A stretch of 64,000 nucleotides of DNA from Olsenella_K absiana (lineage in GTDB: Bacteria; Actinomycetota; Coriobacteriia; Coriobacteriales; Atopobiaceae), in the NCBI RefSeq assembly GCF_036408855.1, contig NZ_JAZGJQ010000008.1, positions 30,102 to 94,101 of the forward strand. The letters run 5' to 3'. Positions 8,225-18,155 of the stretch are shown here, piece by piece. Positions within the stretch are counted from its first letter, which is position 1, and each line of letters starts with the position of its first letter. The translations under genes and the position numbers were made by a program. The notes under the pieces are model-generated. The model ran no database searches. It was not told where the DNA came from and worked only from the letters and a program-made list of their open reading frames with translations.

Positions 8225-8347
8225 GTTCACTCCTTCGATCATGGTGGACTTATGCGCGGGGATCACCTCGCGCCTCCTGGGTTGGCGCCCCAGGAGCCAT
8301 TACGACGTCACGCGACAGACTAATCCCGCCTAGTGACGCAAGTTCAA

Positions 8348-8375
8348 ATCATAGTGTTTCCGGCGCCCGGGCGCC
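8348..8375 (-). promoter_or_regulatory. Palindrome and -10-like box upstream of rplE
   Basis: A perfect 14-bp palindrome, GGCGCCCGGGCGCC (8362-8375), lies 8 bases upstream of TATGAT (minus strand, 8348-8353), a good -10 box. There is no recognisable -35 at 16-18 bp, because the palindrome occupies that region. This would be the promoter of the rplE-to-secY unit if one exists, and its layout suggests an activator or repressor site. The rest of 8225-8454 shows nothing else. Confidence 0.35.
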
Positions 8376-8454
8376 AGTCGCCCGTCTTGACAAGGTGCTC
8401 TTCGCAATATCCCCACGTTTAGGATCTGGCTCGCGGGTCTCCTCGCTATACGAA

Positions 8455-8484
8455 AAGGGCCTCCCCCCGAGAGGAGAGGCCCTT
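8455..8484 (-). terminator. Intrinsic terminator after rplX
   Basis: AAGGGCCTC pairs with GAGGCCCTT, and on the minus strand the stem ends in CCCTTTTCG. It starts 20 bases past the rplX stop codon. A terminator inside the L24-L5 junction is unusual because these genes are normally tightly spaced; it divides the S10/spc cluster into two transcription units. Confidence 0.75.
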
Positions 8485-8503
8485 CCTTTTGCTGTCCTGG
8501 CTG

Positions 8504-8821
8504 CTAGAACCTGGCGCCGCACTTCTTGCAAACGCGAACGGGGTCACCGTTGTCATCGTGCTCGTGGCCGACGCGGGTCGGCTTGCCGCAGGAGGGGCAG
8601 ACGAGCATGACGTTGGACACGTCGATCGCCGCCTCCTTCTGGACGATGCCGCCCTGCTGGTTCTGCTGGGTCGGGCGCTGGGCCTTCTTGACGATGGCCA
8701 CGCCCTCGACGACGACCTTGCCCTCCTGGGGCAGGGCGCGCAGGACGGTGCCCTGCTTGCCCTTGTCCTTGCCGGAGATGACCTGGACCTTGTCGCCCTT
8801 CTTGACACTCATCTTAGGCAT
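8504..8821 (-). CDS. rplX: 50S ribosomal protein L24, with zinc-ribbon tail
   Basis: Early-assembly 50S protein located at the exit tunnel rim. It has 105 residues. The KOW motif is KKGDKVQVISGKDKGKQGTVL (positions 6-26). The C-terminus holds two CxxC-type pairs, CPSCGKPTRVG and CKKCGARF, the zinc-ribbon extension found in many bacterial L24 proteins. It lies 14 bp after rplN and is followed by an intrinsic terminator. Confidence 0.98.
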   Translation of the reverse strand: MPKMSVKKGDKVQVISGKDKGKQGTVLRALPQEGKVVVEGVAIVKKAQRPTQQNQQGGIVQKEAAIDVSNVMLVCPSCGKPTRVGHEHDDNGDPVRVCKKCGARF

Positions 8822-8835
8822 TCGTCCACGCCTCC

Positions 8836-9204
8836 TTACAGCGTCTCGGGTGCGAGCGAGACGATCTTCATGTACCTGCGGTCGCGCAGCTCGCGTGCCA
8901 CGGGCCCGAAGATACGGGTGCCCTTGGGCTCGCCCTCCTTGTCGACCAGGACGCAGGCGTTCTGATCGAAGCGGATGTAGCTGCCGTCCTTGCGGCGGGT
9001 CTCCTTGACAGTGCGAACGACGACGCAGCGGACGACGTCACCCTTCTTCACGGAGCCACCGGGGGTCGCCTCCTGCACGGCGCACATGACCACGTCGCCG
9101 AGACCGGCATAGCGGCGCTTGGAGCCACCAAGGACCTTGATGCACTTCACACGCTTCGCGCCGCTGTTGTCAGCGACGTTGAGCATGGTCTCCATCTGAA
9201 TCAT
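8836..9204 (-). CDS. rplN: 50S ribosomal protein L14
   Basis: 50S protein forming an intersubunit bridge, also the docking site for ribosome silencing factor. It has 122 residues, exact family length. The N-terminus is METMLNVADNSGAKRVKCIKV from residue 4, followed by GDVVMCAVQEATPGG and the C-terminus FGPVARELRDRRYMKIVSLAPE. It lies 75 bp after rpsQ and 14 bp before rplX. Confidence 0.98.
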   Translation of the reverse strand: MIQMETMLNVADNSGAKRVKCIKVLGGSKRRYAGLGDVVMCAVQEATPGGSVKKGDVVRCVVVRTVKETRRKDGSYIRFDQNACVLVDKEGEPKGTRIFGPVARELRDRRYMKIVSLAPETL

Positions 9205-9279
9205 TGCGAATCCTCCGAACCTAATCCCTGGAAGAGTCGCACCTTGTAGAGGTGCTCTCTCGGGAGCGGGTGTTTTCTA

Positions 9280-9546
9280 CTACTTTGCGCGCTCCACGAT
9301 CTCCACGACTCTCCAGCACTTGGTCTTGGAGAGGGGACGGGTCTCCATGACGCGAACGGTGTCGCCGAGGCCGCACTCGTTCTTCTCGTCGTGGCAATGG
9401 AGCTTCTTGTGCAGGGTCATCATCTTGCCGTACCTGGGGTGGTGCTTGCGGTAGGTGATCTGCACGGTGACCGTCTTGTCGCCGGAGCGAGAGATGACGA
9501 CGCCGGTGCGGACCTTGCGTGCGTTCCTGTTATCGGTTTCAGCCAT
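9280..9546 (-). CDS. rpsQ: 30S ribosomal protein S17
   Basis: Primary 16S rRNA binder with an OB-fold. It has 88 residues: RTGVVISRSGDKTVTVQITYRK, the HPRYGKMMTLHKKLHCHDE segment and the C-terminus ETRPLSKTKCWRVVEI are all family signatures. It lies 13 bp after rpmC. Confidence 0.98.
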   Translation of the reverse strand: MAETDNRNARKVRTGVVISRSGDKTVTVQITYRKHHPRYGKMMTLHKKLHCHDEKNECGLGDTVRVMETRPLSKTKCWRVVEIVERAK

Positions 9547-9559
9547 TACTCTCTCCTAC

Positions 9560-9769
9560 TTACTCGGCGGACTTGCTCTGGGCGATCTCGCGCGCGCGGA
9601 TCTCGGTGAGGACGCGGGCGATGTCGCGCTTGACGAGCTTCACGCGCGAGGTGTTGTCCAGCTGGCTGGTGGCCATCTGGAAGCGCAGGTTGAAGAGCTC
9701 TGCGCGGCCATCCTCGAGCTTCTTGGCGAGCTCCTCATCGGAGAGCTCACGGATATCCTTGTACTTCAT
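9560..9769 (-). CDS. rpmC: 50S ribosomal protein L29
   Basis: Helical-hairpin 50S protein near the tunnel exit and part of the docking site for trigger factor and SRP. It has 69 residues, beginning MKYKDIRELSDEELAKKLED; the conserved LFNLRFQMATSQL and ARVLTEIRARE follow. Spacing is 6 bp to rplP and 13 bp to rpsQ. Confidence 0.97.
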   Translation of the reverse strand: MKYKDIRELSDEELAKKLEDGRAELFNLRFQMATSQLDNTSRVKLVKRDIARVLTEIRAREIAQSKSAE

Positions 9770-9775
9770 CTTTGA

Positions 9776-10200
<425 letters not shown>

Positions 10201-10201
<1 letters not shown>

Positions 10202-10914
10202 TAGCGGGCCCTCCTCTCATTGCGACCACGGCGAGGACGCGAAGAGCCCTCGAGCTCGGGCTTGGGAGCGGCCTGGCCGGGCAGCTTCTCGCCGAGGTAA
10301 ATCCAAACCTTGATTCCGACGGCACCCATGCTCGTGCGAGCGGTGGCCTCGCCGAAGCCGATGCGGGCGCGCAGGGTGTGCAGGGGCACGCGGCCCTCGC
10401 GGTACCACTCGCGGCGACCCATCTCGGCGCCGTTCAGCCGGCCGGAGCACTGGATGCGGATGCCCTTGGCGCCGGCCTTGCGGGCGCTCTGGACGGCCTT
10501 GCGCATGGCGCGGCGGAAGGCGACGCGGCCCTCGAGCTGCTCGGCCATCGACTGGGCGACGAGGGAGGCGTCGAGCTCGGGGCGCTTGACCTCGATGACG
10601 TCGACGTTGACCTCGCCCTTGTTGACCTTCGCGACCTTCTCGAGCTCGGAGCGCAGGGCGTCGATCTCGGCGCCCTTCTTGCCGATGACGATGCCCGGGC
10701 GCGCGGTGTAGATGGTGACCTTCACCTTGTCGCCGGCGCGCTCGATGTCGACGCGGGAGAGCGCGGCACGCGCGAGGCGCTTCTGCAGGAACTCGCGGAT
10801 GGCGAGGTCGTTGCCGAGGGTCTCGGCGTAGTTCTTCTTATCGGCGTACCAACGGGAACGCCACTCCTCGGTGATGCCGAGGCGGAAGCCGGTAGGCTGA
10901 ACCTTCTGTCCCAT
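10201..10914 (-). CDS. rpsC: 30S ribosomal protein S3
   Basis: 30S protein at the mRNA entry site with helicase-like action. It has 237 residues. The KH domain is seen in TARPGIVIGKKGAEIDAL and the C-terminal domain in GRLNGAEMGRREWYREGRVPL. The C-terminal tail is basic and Arg-rich (SSRPRRGRNERRAR). It lies 7 bp after rplV and overlaps rplP by one base. Confidence 0.98.
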
Positions 10915-10921
10915 GCTTTCC

Positions 10922-11290
10922 CTACGCCTCCTTTCCAGGAGCGACGACGACGGTGATGTGGCTCGTGCGCTTGTTGATGCGCGACGCGGAGCCCTTGGCG
11001 CGCGGGCGGAAGCGCTTGAGCGTGGGGCCCTCGTCGACGTAGGCGGCCTTCACGTAGAGCGTGTCGCGACGCAGGCCGTTGTTGTTCTCGGCGTTGGCCA
11101 TCGCGGAGCGCAGGCACTTGGCCACGGGCTCGGCAGCGGCGACCTCGGAGAACTGCAGGATCTCGAGGGCCTTGTCGCAGGACTTGTTGCGAATCTGATC
11201 GACGACCAGGCGGGCCTTGCGCGGGGCGACGCGGACGAACTTCGCGACGGCCCTCACCTCGACGGCGCCGGTTTCGGTGTTGTTAGCCAT
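10922..11290 (-). CDS. rplV: 50S ribosomal protein L22
   Basis: 50S protein whose extended loop lines the exit tunnel, at the macrolide-resistance site. It has 122 residues. The N-terminal globular part is RAVAKFVRVAPRKARLVVDQIRNK; the tunnel loop ends in GPTLKRFRPRAKGSASRINKRTSHITVV. It lies between rpsS (15 bp) and rpsC (7 bp). Confidence 0.98.
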   Translation of the reverse strand: MANNTETGAVEVRAVAKFVRVAPRKARLVVDQIRNKSCDKALEILQFSEVAAAEPVAKCLRSAMANAENNNGLRRDTLYVKAAYVDEGPTLKRFRPRAKGSASRINKRTSHITVVVAPGKEA

Positions 11291-11305
11291 TTACTCCCTA
11301 ACCCC

Positions 11306-11566
11306 CTAATTGGCCTTGTGGCCACGGAACGTGCGCGTGGGGGCGAACTCGCCCAGCTTGTGACCGACCATGGACTCGGTGATGTAGACGGGCACGTGCT
11401 TGCGGCCGTCGTGAACGGCGATGGTGTGGCCGACCATCTCGGGGAAGATGGTGGACGAACGCGACCAGGTCTTGATGACCTGCTTGTTGCCGGACTCGTT
11501 CATGGCAGTGACACGCGCGAGGAGACGAGTCTCTACGAACGGGCCCTTCTTGAGGCTTCTGCTCAT
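11306..11566 (-). CDS. rpsS: 30S ribosomal protein S19
   Basis: 30S head protein that forms a complex with S13. It has 86 residues; the family is 85-95. Signatures are MSRSLKKGPFVE, IKTWSRSSTIFPEMVGHTIAVHDG and the C-terminal KLGEFAPTRTFRGHKAN. It lies 29 bp after rplB. Confidence 0.98.
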   Translation of the reverse strand: MSRSLKKGPFVETRLLARVTAMNESGNKQVIKTWSRSSTIFPEMVGHTIAVHDGRKHVPVYITESMVGHKLGEFAPTRTFRGHKAN

Positions 11567-11595
11567 TCTTTCCTACTCCTACTACTCGTGTTGGG

Positions 11596-12432
<837 letters not shown>

Positions 12433-12496
12433 TGACTCTTTTCCCTTCTTGTCCGTTGGCCGACCCGCTCAGGGAATCGGTGGGTCGACACCGGAT

Positions 12497-12519
12497 TACC
12501 ACGGAGCCGCGCGTATCCA
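12497..12519 (-). repeat. 23-bp conserved element, copy upstream of rplB
   Basis: Plus-strand sequence TACCACGGAGCCGCGCGTAT plus CCA, identical at 22 of 23 bases to the element at 22914-22936 beside the rpsL promoter. Here no good promoter follows: at the offset of the rpsL -35 the sequence reads CCGGTG. It may be a relic of a second promoter or a regulator binding site. It lies 65 bases upstream of the rplB start. Confidence 0.6.
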
Positions 12520-12538
12520 TACCTTGCGCGGCAAGAGA

Positions 12539-12564
12539 CCCGCCCCCTCTCGCGAGGGGACGGG
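12539..12564 (-). terminator. Hairpin between rplW and rplB
   Basis: CCCGCCCCCTC pairs with GAGGGGACGGG (one mismatch) with a 4-base loop, 8 bases past the rplW stop. On the minus strand it is followed by GGGTCTCTTG, not a clean T-run, so it may be an attenuator or an mRNA end-protecting hairpin rather than a full terminator. Confidence 0.5.
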
Positions 12565-12571
12565 AGGTTAC

Positions 12572-12874
12572 CTACTCAGCGGCCTGCTGGTCGTTGGCGA
12601 AGATCTCGATCGACTCGCCCTCCTTGAGGGTGACGATGGCCTTCTTCCACTGGCGGGTCTTGCCCTGCTGCATGCGCACGCGCTTGTTCTTGGGCTTGAC
12701 GTTGACCGTGTTGACCTTGACCACGTGGACGCCGAAGATCTTCTCCACGGCGTCACGAATCTCCTCCTTGGGTGCAGTGCGGGCAACCTCGAAGGTGTAC
12801 TTGCCCTGCTCCATGAGGTCATAGGAGCGCTCGGAGACGACCGGGCGGATGATCACGTTGTAGACGGAGTTCAT
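12572..12874 (-). CDS. rplW: 50S ribosomal protein L23
   Basis: 50S protein at the tunnel exit and main docking site for trigger factor and SRP. It has 100 residues: VIIRPVVSERSYDLMEQGKYTF at the N-terminus, then EIRDAVEKIFGVHVVKVNTVN. The start overlaps the rplD stop by one base (TAATG). Confidence 0.98.
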   Translation of the reverse strand: MNSVYNVIIRPVVSERSYDLMEQGKYTFEVARTAPKEEIRDAVEKIFGVHVVKVNTVNVKPKNKRVRMQQGKTRQWKKAIVTLKEGESIEIFANDQQAAE

Positions 12875-13500
12875 TATGCGAGCACCTCCTCGAGCTGCTT
12901 GGCAATGTCGACCGTCATGACCAGGGCCTTGTTGTCGACAAGGATGCGGGTGTTGACCTCGGTGACGCCGAAGACCTCGGCACCGGGGATGTTGCGGAAG
13001 GAGAGGTAGGTCTCCACGTCGTCGTCGGGGACGACGATGGTGACGCGCTTGCCCTCCAGGCCGAGCGCCTTGAGGACGGAGACGGCCTTCTTGGTGCTGG
13101 GCTCCTCGAAGGTGAGGGAGTCGAGCAGGACGAGCTCGGAGTCGGCCAGCTTGCCGGAGAGCGCGGAGCGCATGGCGAGCTTCTTCTCCTTGTTGTTGGC
13201 ACGCTTCTCGTGGCCGTGGGGCGTGGGCCCGAAGACGACGCCGCCGCCGGTGAACTGCGGCGCACGGATGGTGCCCTGACGGGCACGGCCGGTACCCTTC
13301 TGGCGGAACGGCTTGACGCCGCCGCCGGAGACGGCGGAGCGGTTCTTGGTCGAGTGGGTGCCCTGGCGCAGGCTGGACTCGTAGGCCACGACGACCTGGT
13401 GCATCACGGGGATGTTCGGCTCGATGCCGAAGACGCCGTCGGCGAGCTCGACCTCGGCGGCCTTGCCCCCCTCAACGTTCTTTACTTCTACCTTGGACAT
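12874..13500 (-). CDS. rplD: 50S ribosomal protein L4
   Basis: 50S protein whose loop lines the exit tunnel; in other bacteria it also represses the S10 operon. It has 208 residues. The loop is NRSAVSGGGVKPFRQKGTGRARQGTIRAPQ (around residues 53-82), followed by the globular LAMRSALSGKLAD. It lies 37 bp after rplC and is translationally coupled to rplW. Confidence 0.98.
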   Translation of the reverse strand: MSKVEVKNVEGGKAAEVELADGVFGIEPNIPVMHQVVVAYESSLRQGTHSTKNRSAVSGGGVKPFRQKGTGRARQGTIRAPQFTGGGVVFGPTPHGHEKRANNKEKKLAMRSALSGKLADSELVLLDSLTFEEPSTKKAVSVLKALGLEGKRVTIVVPDDDVETYLSFRNIPGAEVFGVTEVNTRILVDNKALVMTVDIAKQLEEVLA

Positions 13501-13537
13501 GTGTCCTCCTTGTTAGCCTAAAGGTTTGCGTGTGGCT

Positions 13538-14158
13538 TTAGGCCATGCGGACCTGGACGAGAGCGTTCTTGCCGCCGGGGACAGCGCCCTTGACGAGCAT
13601 GAGGTTCTGCTCAGCATCGATGCTGACGAGCTTGAGGTTCTTGACGGTGACGCGGGCGTCGCCCATGTGACCGGCCATGTGCAGGCCCTTGCGGACTCGC
13701 GCCGGGTAGGCGCACTGGCCGATGGAACCCGGCTCGCGCTGGTTGCGGGAGCCGTGGGCCATGGGGCCACGGGAGAAGTTCCAGCGCTTGATGGTGCCCT
13801 GGAAGCCCTTGCCCTTGGATACGCCGATGACGTCGACGCTCTTGACGTCGGCGAAATCGGAGACGGTGACCTTGTCGCCGCACTTGAAGTCCTCGCCGTT
13901 CTCGACGCGGACCTCGCGGAGGTAGCGCATCGGCTCGACGCCGGCCTTGTTGAAGTGCCCGGCCATGGGCTTGTTGACGCGCTTCGCCTTGATGTCGCCA
14001 AAGCCGATCTGGACGGCGTCGTAGCCGTCGGTCGCCTTGGTCTTCACCTGCGACACCGTGCAGGGGCCTGCCTGGATGACGGTGACGGGTACGACGTTGT
14101 CGTCTTCGTCCCACACCTGAGTCATCCCGATCTTGCGGCCAAGAATCGTGCTGACCAT
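13538..14158 (-). CDS. rplC: 50S ribosomal protein L3
   Basis: Early-assembly 50S protein that reaches towards the peptidyl-transferase centre. It has 206 residues: GRKIGMTQVWDEDDNVVPVTVIQAG at the N-terminus, the methylated-Gln loop region FSRGPMAHGSRNQREPGSIGQ, and a complete C-terminus. It heads this S10-type unit because rpsJ, its normal upstream neighbour, lies 5 kb away at 19399-19707. Its own promoter is at 14279-14307. Confidence 0.98.
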   Translation of the reverse strand: MVSTILGRKIGMTQVWDEDDNVVPVTVIQAGPCTVSQVKTKATDGYDAVQIGFGDIKAKRVNKPMAGHFNKAGVEPMRYLREVRVENGEDFKCGDKVTVSDFADVKSVDVIGVSKGKGFQGTIKRWNFSRGPMAHGSRNQREPGSIGQCAYPARVRKGLHMAGHMGDARVTVKNLKLVSIDAEQNLMLVKGAVPGGKNALVQVRMA

Positions 14159-14278
14159 GCTCGTTCCTTACCCTCGGTGGTCATGGGACCCAAGGGCGCC
14201 CTCGCGCCTTCCCCAGCGGACCACATCTTGTAGTCGCGCGCAGCCGAGACATGACTGTCCTAGTTACGCAGCCGTTCC

Positions 14279-14307
14279 ATATTACACGCGCGCCGCGCGC
14301 TTCACAA
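14279..14307 (-). promoter_or_regulatory. rplC (S10-cluster) promoter
   Basis: On the minus strand the -35 is TTGTGA (14302-14307), the spacer is 17 bp, and the -10 is TAATAT (14279-14284). It lies about 120 bases upstream of rplC, leaving a leader of about 110 bases in which L4-type autoregulation could act. The spacer is an alternating GC tract (GCGCGCGGCGCGCG). Confidence 0.8.
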
Positions 14308-14349
14308 TGTCTTCGCAGAAGTCTCTCCCCATCTAGCAGGGGCTCCGTA

Positions 14350-14372
14350 TTCCACTGTCCCGGGCGTATCTA
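14350..14372 (-). repeat. 23-bp conserved element, degenerate copy upstream of the rplC promoter
   Basis: Matches the rpsL-linked element (22914-22936) at 18 of 23 bases, including an unbroken 11-base core CCGGGCGTATC and the CCAC block at the same spacing. It begins on the stop codon of the YfhO-type gene and lies 42 bases upstream of the rplC -35. Confidence 0.45.
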
Positions 14373-17147
14373 TGCCCCCTCGCGGCCCTCCTGGCGCAGC
14401 CGCGGCCTCCTCTGGGCCAAGGCACGCCAAGCGAGGAAGCAGGCGATGGCGCCTGCGCTCGTGGCCGCGCCCACCCCGAGGCCGGGCGCCTCGTAGGTCA
14501 GGGTGATGACGTGCTCGCCGCGGGTGACGTCAACGCCGCAGAAGGCGCCGTAGAGTCGTCTGAGCTCGACGGGCTCGCCGTCCACCTCAGCGCTCCAACC
14601 CTTCTCGTAGGGCACCCGGAGGAACACCGCCTCGTCCCTCGCGGCGTCGAAGTCCACCCTCACGCTCCCGTCGTGCACGTCGAGGGCACGCTGGCCGTTG
14701 TCTAGGCCATTCAGGCCGCGGGAGAGGACGCCCTCATCGAGCGTCACGACGCGCAGCAGCCTGGAGACGTCCTCGCCGAGCTGCAGCTCACGCAGGCCCT
14801 CGACGCTCGAGTCCAGGGTCGACGAGTCGTAGTCGAGCTCCACGGTGAGGACCTCTCCTGCCTGATGCATCCCGAGGCAGATGACGTTGTTGTCGAACGC
14901 GCCGCCGAAGCACTGCACGCACGTCCCATTGACCAGGACCCTTCCGCTCACGCACTTGCCCCTGCTCGAGATCTCGGTCTGCAGGGGAAGGTAGACGTAG
15001 GGCGTGCCCGTCGCCAGCACCTCGACCGTGAAGGTGCGGCGCAGCGTGCCCGGCGCGTCAGAGTCCGCGAGGCGCACGCGAGCCTCCACGTAGGGCGCCT
15101 CTGAGGAGCCGGTGGCGTCGGCGAACATCGCGACCTGGTTGGCGATGGCGTCCTCGGACCACGAGACGGAGCCGCTCGCCTCGGGGGCAAGCCCGTGGGC
15201 GAACGTCACCCCGTGCTCGTAGCGATGGACGGTGTGGCCGACTATCCCCTCGGAGACCACGTCCGTCGCACCCGGGACCTCGCCCTCGTCGATGACGTAG
15301 TCCACGCCGATCAGAGAGTCGGTCAGCTCCATGGGGCAGTTGTAGAAGTAGCCGAAGTAGCTCCGCTTGGACCTGGAGTAGCCAAGCGCCTGCATGAGCG
15401 TCACCGCGTCATCCGTGACCGTCGAGGAGTACTCGCTCATCCCCTGCGAGGGGATCGTGAAGCCCTCCGCGGTGGTGGCGCCATTGTACCTGCGGAGGCC
15501 CATGTAGCCGACGGACGCCTGCCCCACCATGAGCGACGCCTCCTCTCCTGCGGCCACGCCGGCGTCCGCGTAGACCTCGTCGTAGACCCCGCGCAGGGCC
15601 GTGAGGTAACCGCGGTAGAAACCCGAGGTGGTCTTGCAGCGGGAGAAGGCGCACCGGGCGTCGAAGCCGCACTCTGCGCACGCCAGGGCGACCACGAGCA
15701 CCGAGGCCGCGACGGCCGGCCATGATGTCGGGCAGCCGCCGCGCGCGGGGCGGTTGGCGAGCTCGAGGGCCGCCTCAAGGACCGCCGGCTCCACGAGCAG
15801 GGCGCCCACCCCCACGCAGGCGTTGCGCAGCGTACCCTCCGGAGCCGAGCCGCCCGCGACGAGGCACCAGGTGGAGAGGCCCACGAGCAGCGCCGCCCCG
15901 GCGGCGGAGCCGGCGACGAGCATCCTGCGCTCGCGATCCGCCAACGGGCAGACCCCGTCGGCCGCCTCGCGCGCCACGACGACGAGCGCGAACGAGATGA
16001 CGAAGGCGTGCCGGTAGAAGAAGGAGTCCGCCTTGCGCAGGACGCTCCACAGGTTCATGGCCCCCATCACGAGGGTGCCCGAGAACACGAACATGAGCAG
16101 CAAGGCGAGGGTCAGCCTGCGCGAGCGGCCCACGCGCCTGTTGGCGAGGCCGGCGATTGCGAGGACGAGCGGGAGCGCTCCCGTGAAGATGCAGGGGACG
16201 TTCGCCCAGTCGTCGGGGGGCACGGTACCCGCCGCGTAGTACGCGAACAGGTCCTGCGGCCAGAGGACGCAGGTGTCGTCGAGGAGCACGTGCGCCGAGA
16301 GGTCCCCCTCGACCCCCTGGAGGAGCCCCAGCACCGCCGGCAGGAACACGACCGCGCTCGCCGCGAGCCCCAGCGCCATGGTGAGCGCGTAGCGCCCCAG
16401 CGTGCGCCACACGCGCCTCTCGCCCGCGGGCTCCCCCTGAACGCACACGAGGACGTAGGCGACCGAGAAGAGACAGGCCATGTAGCTCGTGTACCAGTTG
16501 AACAGCGTCGCACACGCGACTGCGGAGAAGAGCGTCAGGCAGCGGCCGTCGTGGACGAGCCGCCAGGTCCCGAGCGCCACCAGGGGCAGCATATAGACGC
16601 CGTCGAGCCACATGACGTTGCTCGCCTGGCACACGGCGAAGCCGCAGAGCGCATAGCACGTCGAGAGGACGAGGCTCAGCATCCCTTGGGAGAAGCGCTT
16701 GCGCAGGAAGGCGTAGCAGGTGAGCCCAGCCAGCGAGAGCTTCCCCAGGACCGCCATGGAGAAGAAGAGCGGCACGTCGGCGTAGTCGAAGAGCGCGAGC
16801 AGCAGGTTGAAGGGACTCGAGAGGTAGTAGGCGAAGAGCGCGGCCGTGCCACCGCCCATGCCGTGGGAGAAGGAGTAGAACAGCGAGCCCTGCCCATGCA
16901 TGACCTGGCAGAGCCATCCGAAGAACCCGACGTACTGGATGTGCATGTCCGAGATTGAGACGGTCAGATCCCCGAAGGGGTAGATCCCGAGGCTCCAGAA
17001 GACCGCGCAGAGCACGCCGAGGGGGATGAGTGCCGAGAGCGCATACTCCCACAGACACCGGTCGCGTACGTCCTCCGACGCACGCGGCGACGCCACGGCC
17101 GCCCCCTCCCCCGTCTCGAGCGGCGCCCTCGCGTCTGTGCGCGTCAT
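14370..17147 (-). CDS. YfhO-family multi-spanning membrane protein
   Basis: Large integral membrane protein of 925 residues belonging to the YfhO family, whose members act in lipoteichoic acid or wall-polymer glycosylation in gram-positive bacteria. Residues 30-510 hold a dozen or more hydrophobic segments with a family-like luminal loop after the first (SISDMHIQYVGFFGWLCQ) and FSHGMGGGTAALFAYYLSSPFNLL. A soluble, beta-rich region follows (about 540-880), and a last membrane helix near 890-910 precedes a basic tail. The ATG overlaps the deacetylase stop as ATGA, so both are co-translated. Family assignment is firm; the exact sugar donor or acceptor is not known. Confidence 0.85.
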   Translation of the reverse strand: MTRTDARAPLETGEGAAVASPRASEDVRDRCLWEYALSALIPLGVLCAVFWSLGIYPFGDLTVSISDMHIQYVGFFGWLCQVMHGQGSLFYSFSHGMGGGTAALFAYYLSSPFNLLLALFDYADVPLFFSMAVLGKLSLAGLTCYAFLRKRFSQGMLSLVLSTCYALCGFAVCQASNVMWLDGVYMLPLVALGTWRLVHDGRCLTLFSAVACATLFNWYTSYMACLFSVAYVLVCVQGEPAGERRVWRTLGRYALTMALGLAASAVVFLPAVLGLLQGVEGDLSAHVLLDDTCVLWPQDLFAYYAAGTVPPDDWANVPCIFTGALPLVLAIAGLANRRVGRSRRLTLALLLMFVFSGTLVMGAMNLWSVLRKADSFFYRHAFVISFALVVVAREAADGVCPLADRERRMLVAGSAAGAALLVGLSTWCLVAGGSAPEGTLRNACVGVGALLVEPAVLEAALELANRPARGGCPTSWPAVAASVLVVALACAECGFDARCAFSRCKTTSGFYRGYLTALRGVYDEVYADAGVAAGEEASLMVGQASVGYMGLRRYNGATTAEGFTIPSQGMSEYSSTVTDDAVTLMQALGYSRSKRSYFGYFYNCPMELTDSLIGVDYVIDEGEVPGATDVVSEGIVGHTVHRYEHGVTFAHGLAPEASGSVSWSEDAIANQVAMFADATGSSEAPYVEARVRLADSDAPGTLRRTFTVEVLATGTPYVYLPLQTEISSRGKCVSGRVLVNGTCVQCFGGAFDNNVICLGMHQAGEVLTVELDYDSSTLDSSVEGLRELQLGEDVSRLLRVVTLDEGVLSRGLNGLDNGQRALDVHDGSVRVDFDAARDEAVFLRVPYEKGWSAEVDGEPVELRRLYGAFCGVDVTRGEHVITLTYEAPGLGVGAATSAGAIACFLAWRALAQRRPRLRQEGREGA

Positions 17148-18046
17148 CGTGCGCCCCCGTCGAGAAGCGCGCTCCCGCCCGGACCCAGCGCCATGAGCGC
17201 CCGGCGCTCGACGTCACGTCCCCCCGAGAGGTAGAACTCGGGGAAGCCCTTGAGGGTGGGATCGAGGCAGCGCGACGGGTCGTCAAGACCACCCGGGTGG
17301 AACAGGAACTCGATTCCCATTCCACGCTCCTCGGCAAGCCTGGCGTAGGCAGGGAAGACCGCGCGCACCCGCTCCTCGCTCATGGAGCCCGAGAAGAGCA
17401 CGCCGCAGAACAGGGCGCTCACTTCCTCGTAGTCTGCGAGCAGCCGCCTGTCGCGCCCCCAGCACCAGTTGAGGACCAGGTGCTTCGCCCAGTTGATCGG
17501 CCGGATCGAGGCGAGTATGGCGGGCTTTAGGAAGGGCGCGGTCGGCTCGGCGGGGATGCGAAGGTACTCGAGGTGGAAACCGCCCTCGCGCACGGCGGCG
17601 AGCGTTGCCGCGAAGACCGCCGGAATCAGCTGGAAGTGCTGGTGCCCGTCGACCCTGAGGCGGCTCGCCTCCTCGGGGAACCGGCCCACGAAGCGGGCGA
17701 CCTGGGCGGCGACCTCGAGGCCGATCTGCCGTCTCAGCTCCTCCGACCCCGGTGCCTCCGTACGTGCGAGGAGCTCGGCGAACCCGCGGCGAAACATGCC
17801 CCTCCCGTCGACGAGCAGGGGGATGCTGGCTGGGTCCGCGCAGCAGGGGCCCTCGACCAAGTTGAGGTGCACGCCGATTCTCACGCCTTCGGGCCTGGCG
17901 TCCAGGAGCCGTGCGCACTCCTCGAAGCACGGGCTCGTGACCATCACGGAGGTGGAGTTGAGCGCACCGCCCTCGGCGCACGAGAGGATCGCCCTGGACT
18001 GCTCGGCGTCTATGCCGAAGTCGTCCGCGTGGAACACTACCTTCAT
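17144..18046 (-). CDS. YdjC/ChbG-family carbohydrate deacetylase
   Basis: Predicted metal-dependent deacetylase acting on N-acetylated sugars. It has 300 residues from MKVVFHADDFGID; the HADDFG motif with its metal-binding Asp begins the protein directly, so the ATG at 18046 is chosen over a long in-frame extension upstream that would run antisense through the glycosyltransferase. Other family motifs are GVHLNLVEG and the histidine pair in VDGHQHFQ. It overlaps the YfhO-type gene by 4 bp. Context suggests modification of an envelope glycan or glycolipid; the substrate is inferred. Confidence 0.85.
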   Translation of the reverse strand: MKVVFHADDFGIDAEQSRAILSCAEGGALNSTSVMVTSPCFEECARLLDARPEGVRIGVHLNLVEGPCCADPASIPLLVDGRGMFRRGFAELLARTEAPGSEELRRQIGLEVAAQVARFVGRFPEEASRLRVDGHQHFQLIPAVFAATLAAVREGGFHLEYLRIPAEPTAPFLKPAILASIRPINWAKHLVLNWCWGRDRRLLADYEEVSALFCGVLFSGSMSEERVRAVFPAYARLAEERGMGIEFLFHPGGLDDPSRCLDPTLKGFPEFYLSGGRDVERRALMALGPGGSALLDGGAR

Positions 18047-18155
18047 TTCTCTTCGACTCCTCGGTCCGGCCACGCGCCGCCCGTCGCCCCGTCGTGCGCG
18101 AGGCGGACGACTGTGTAGGCGCAGCGACGCTTTCAGAGGACCCGTTAATCGACGT

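Noticed and set aside
8397..8420. TTGACA on the plus strand between rplX and rplE
   Set aside because: No -10 at a suitable distance and no plus-strand gene downstream.
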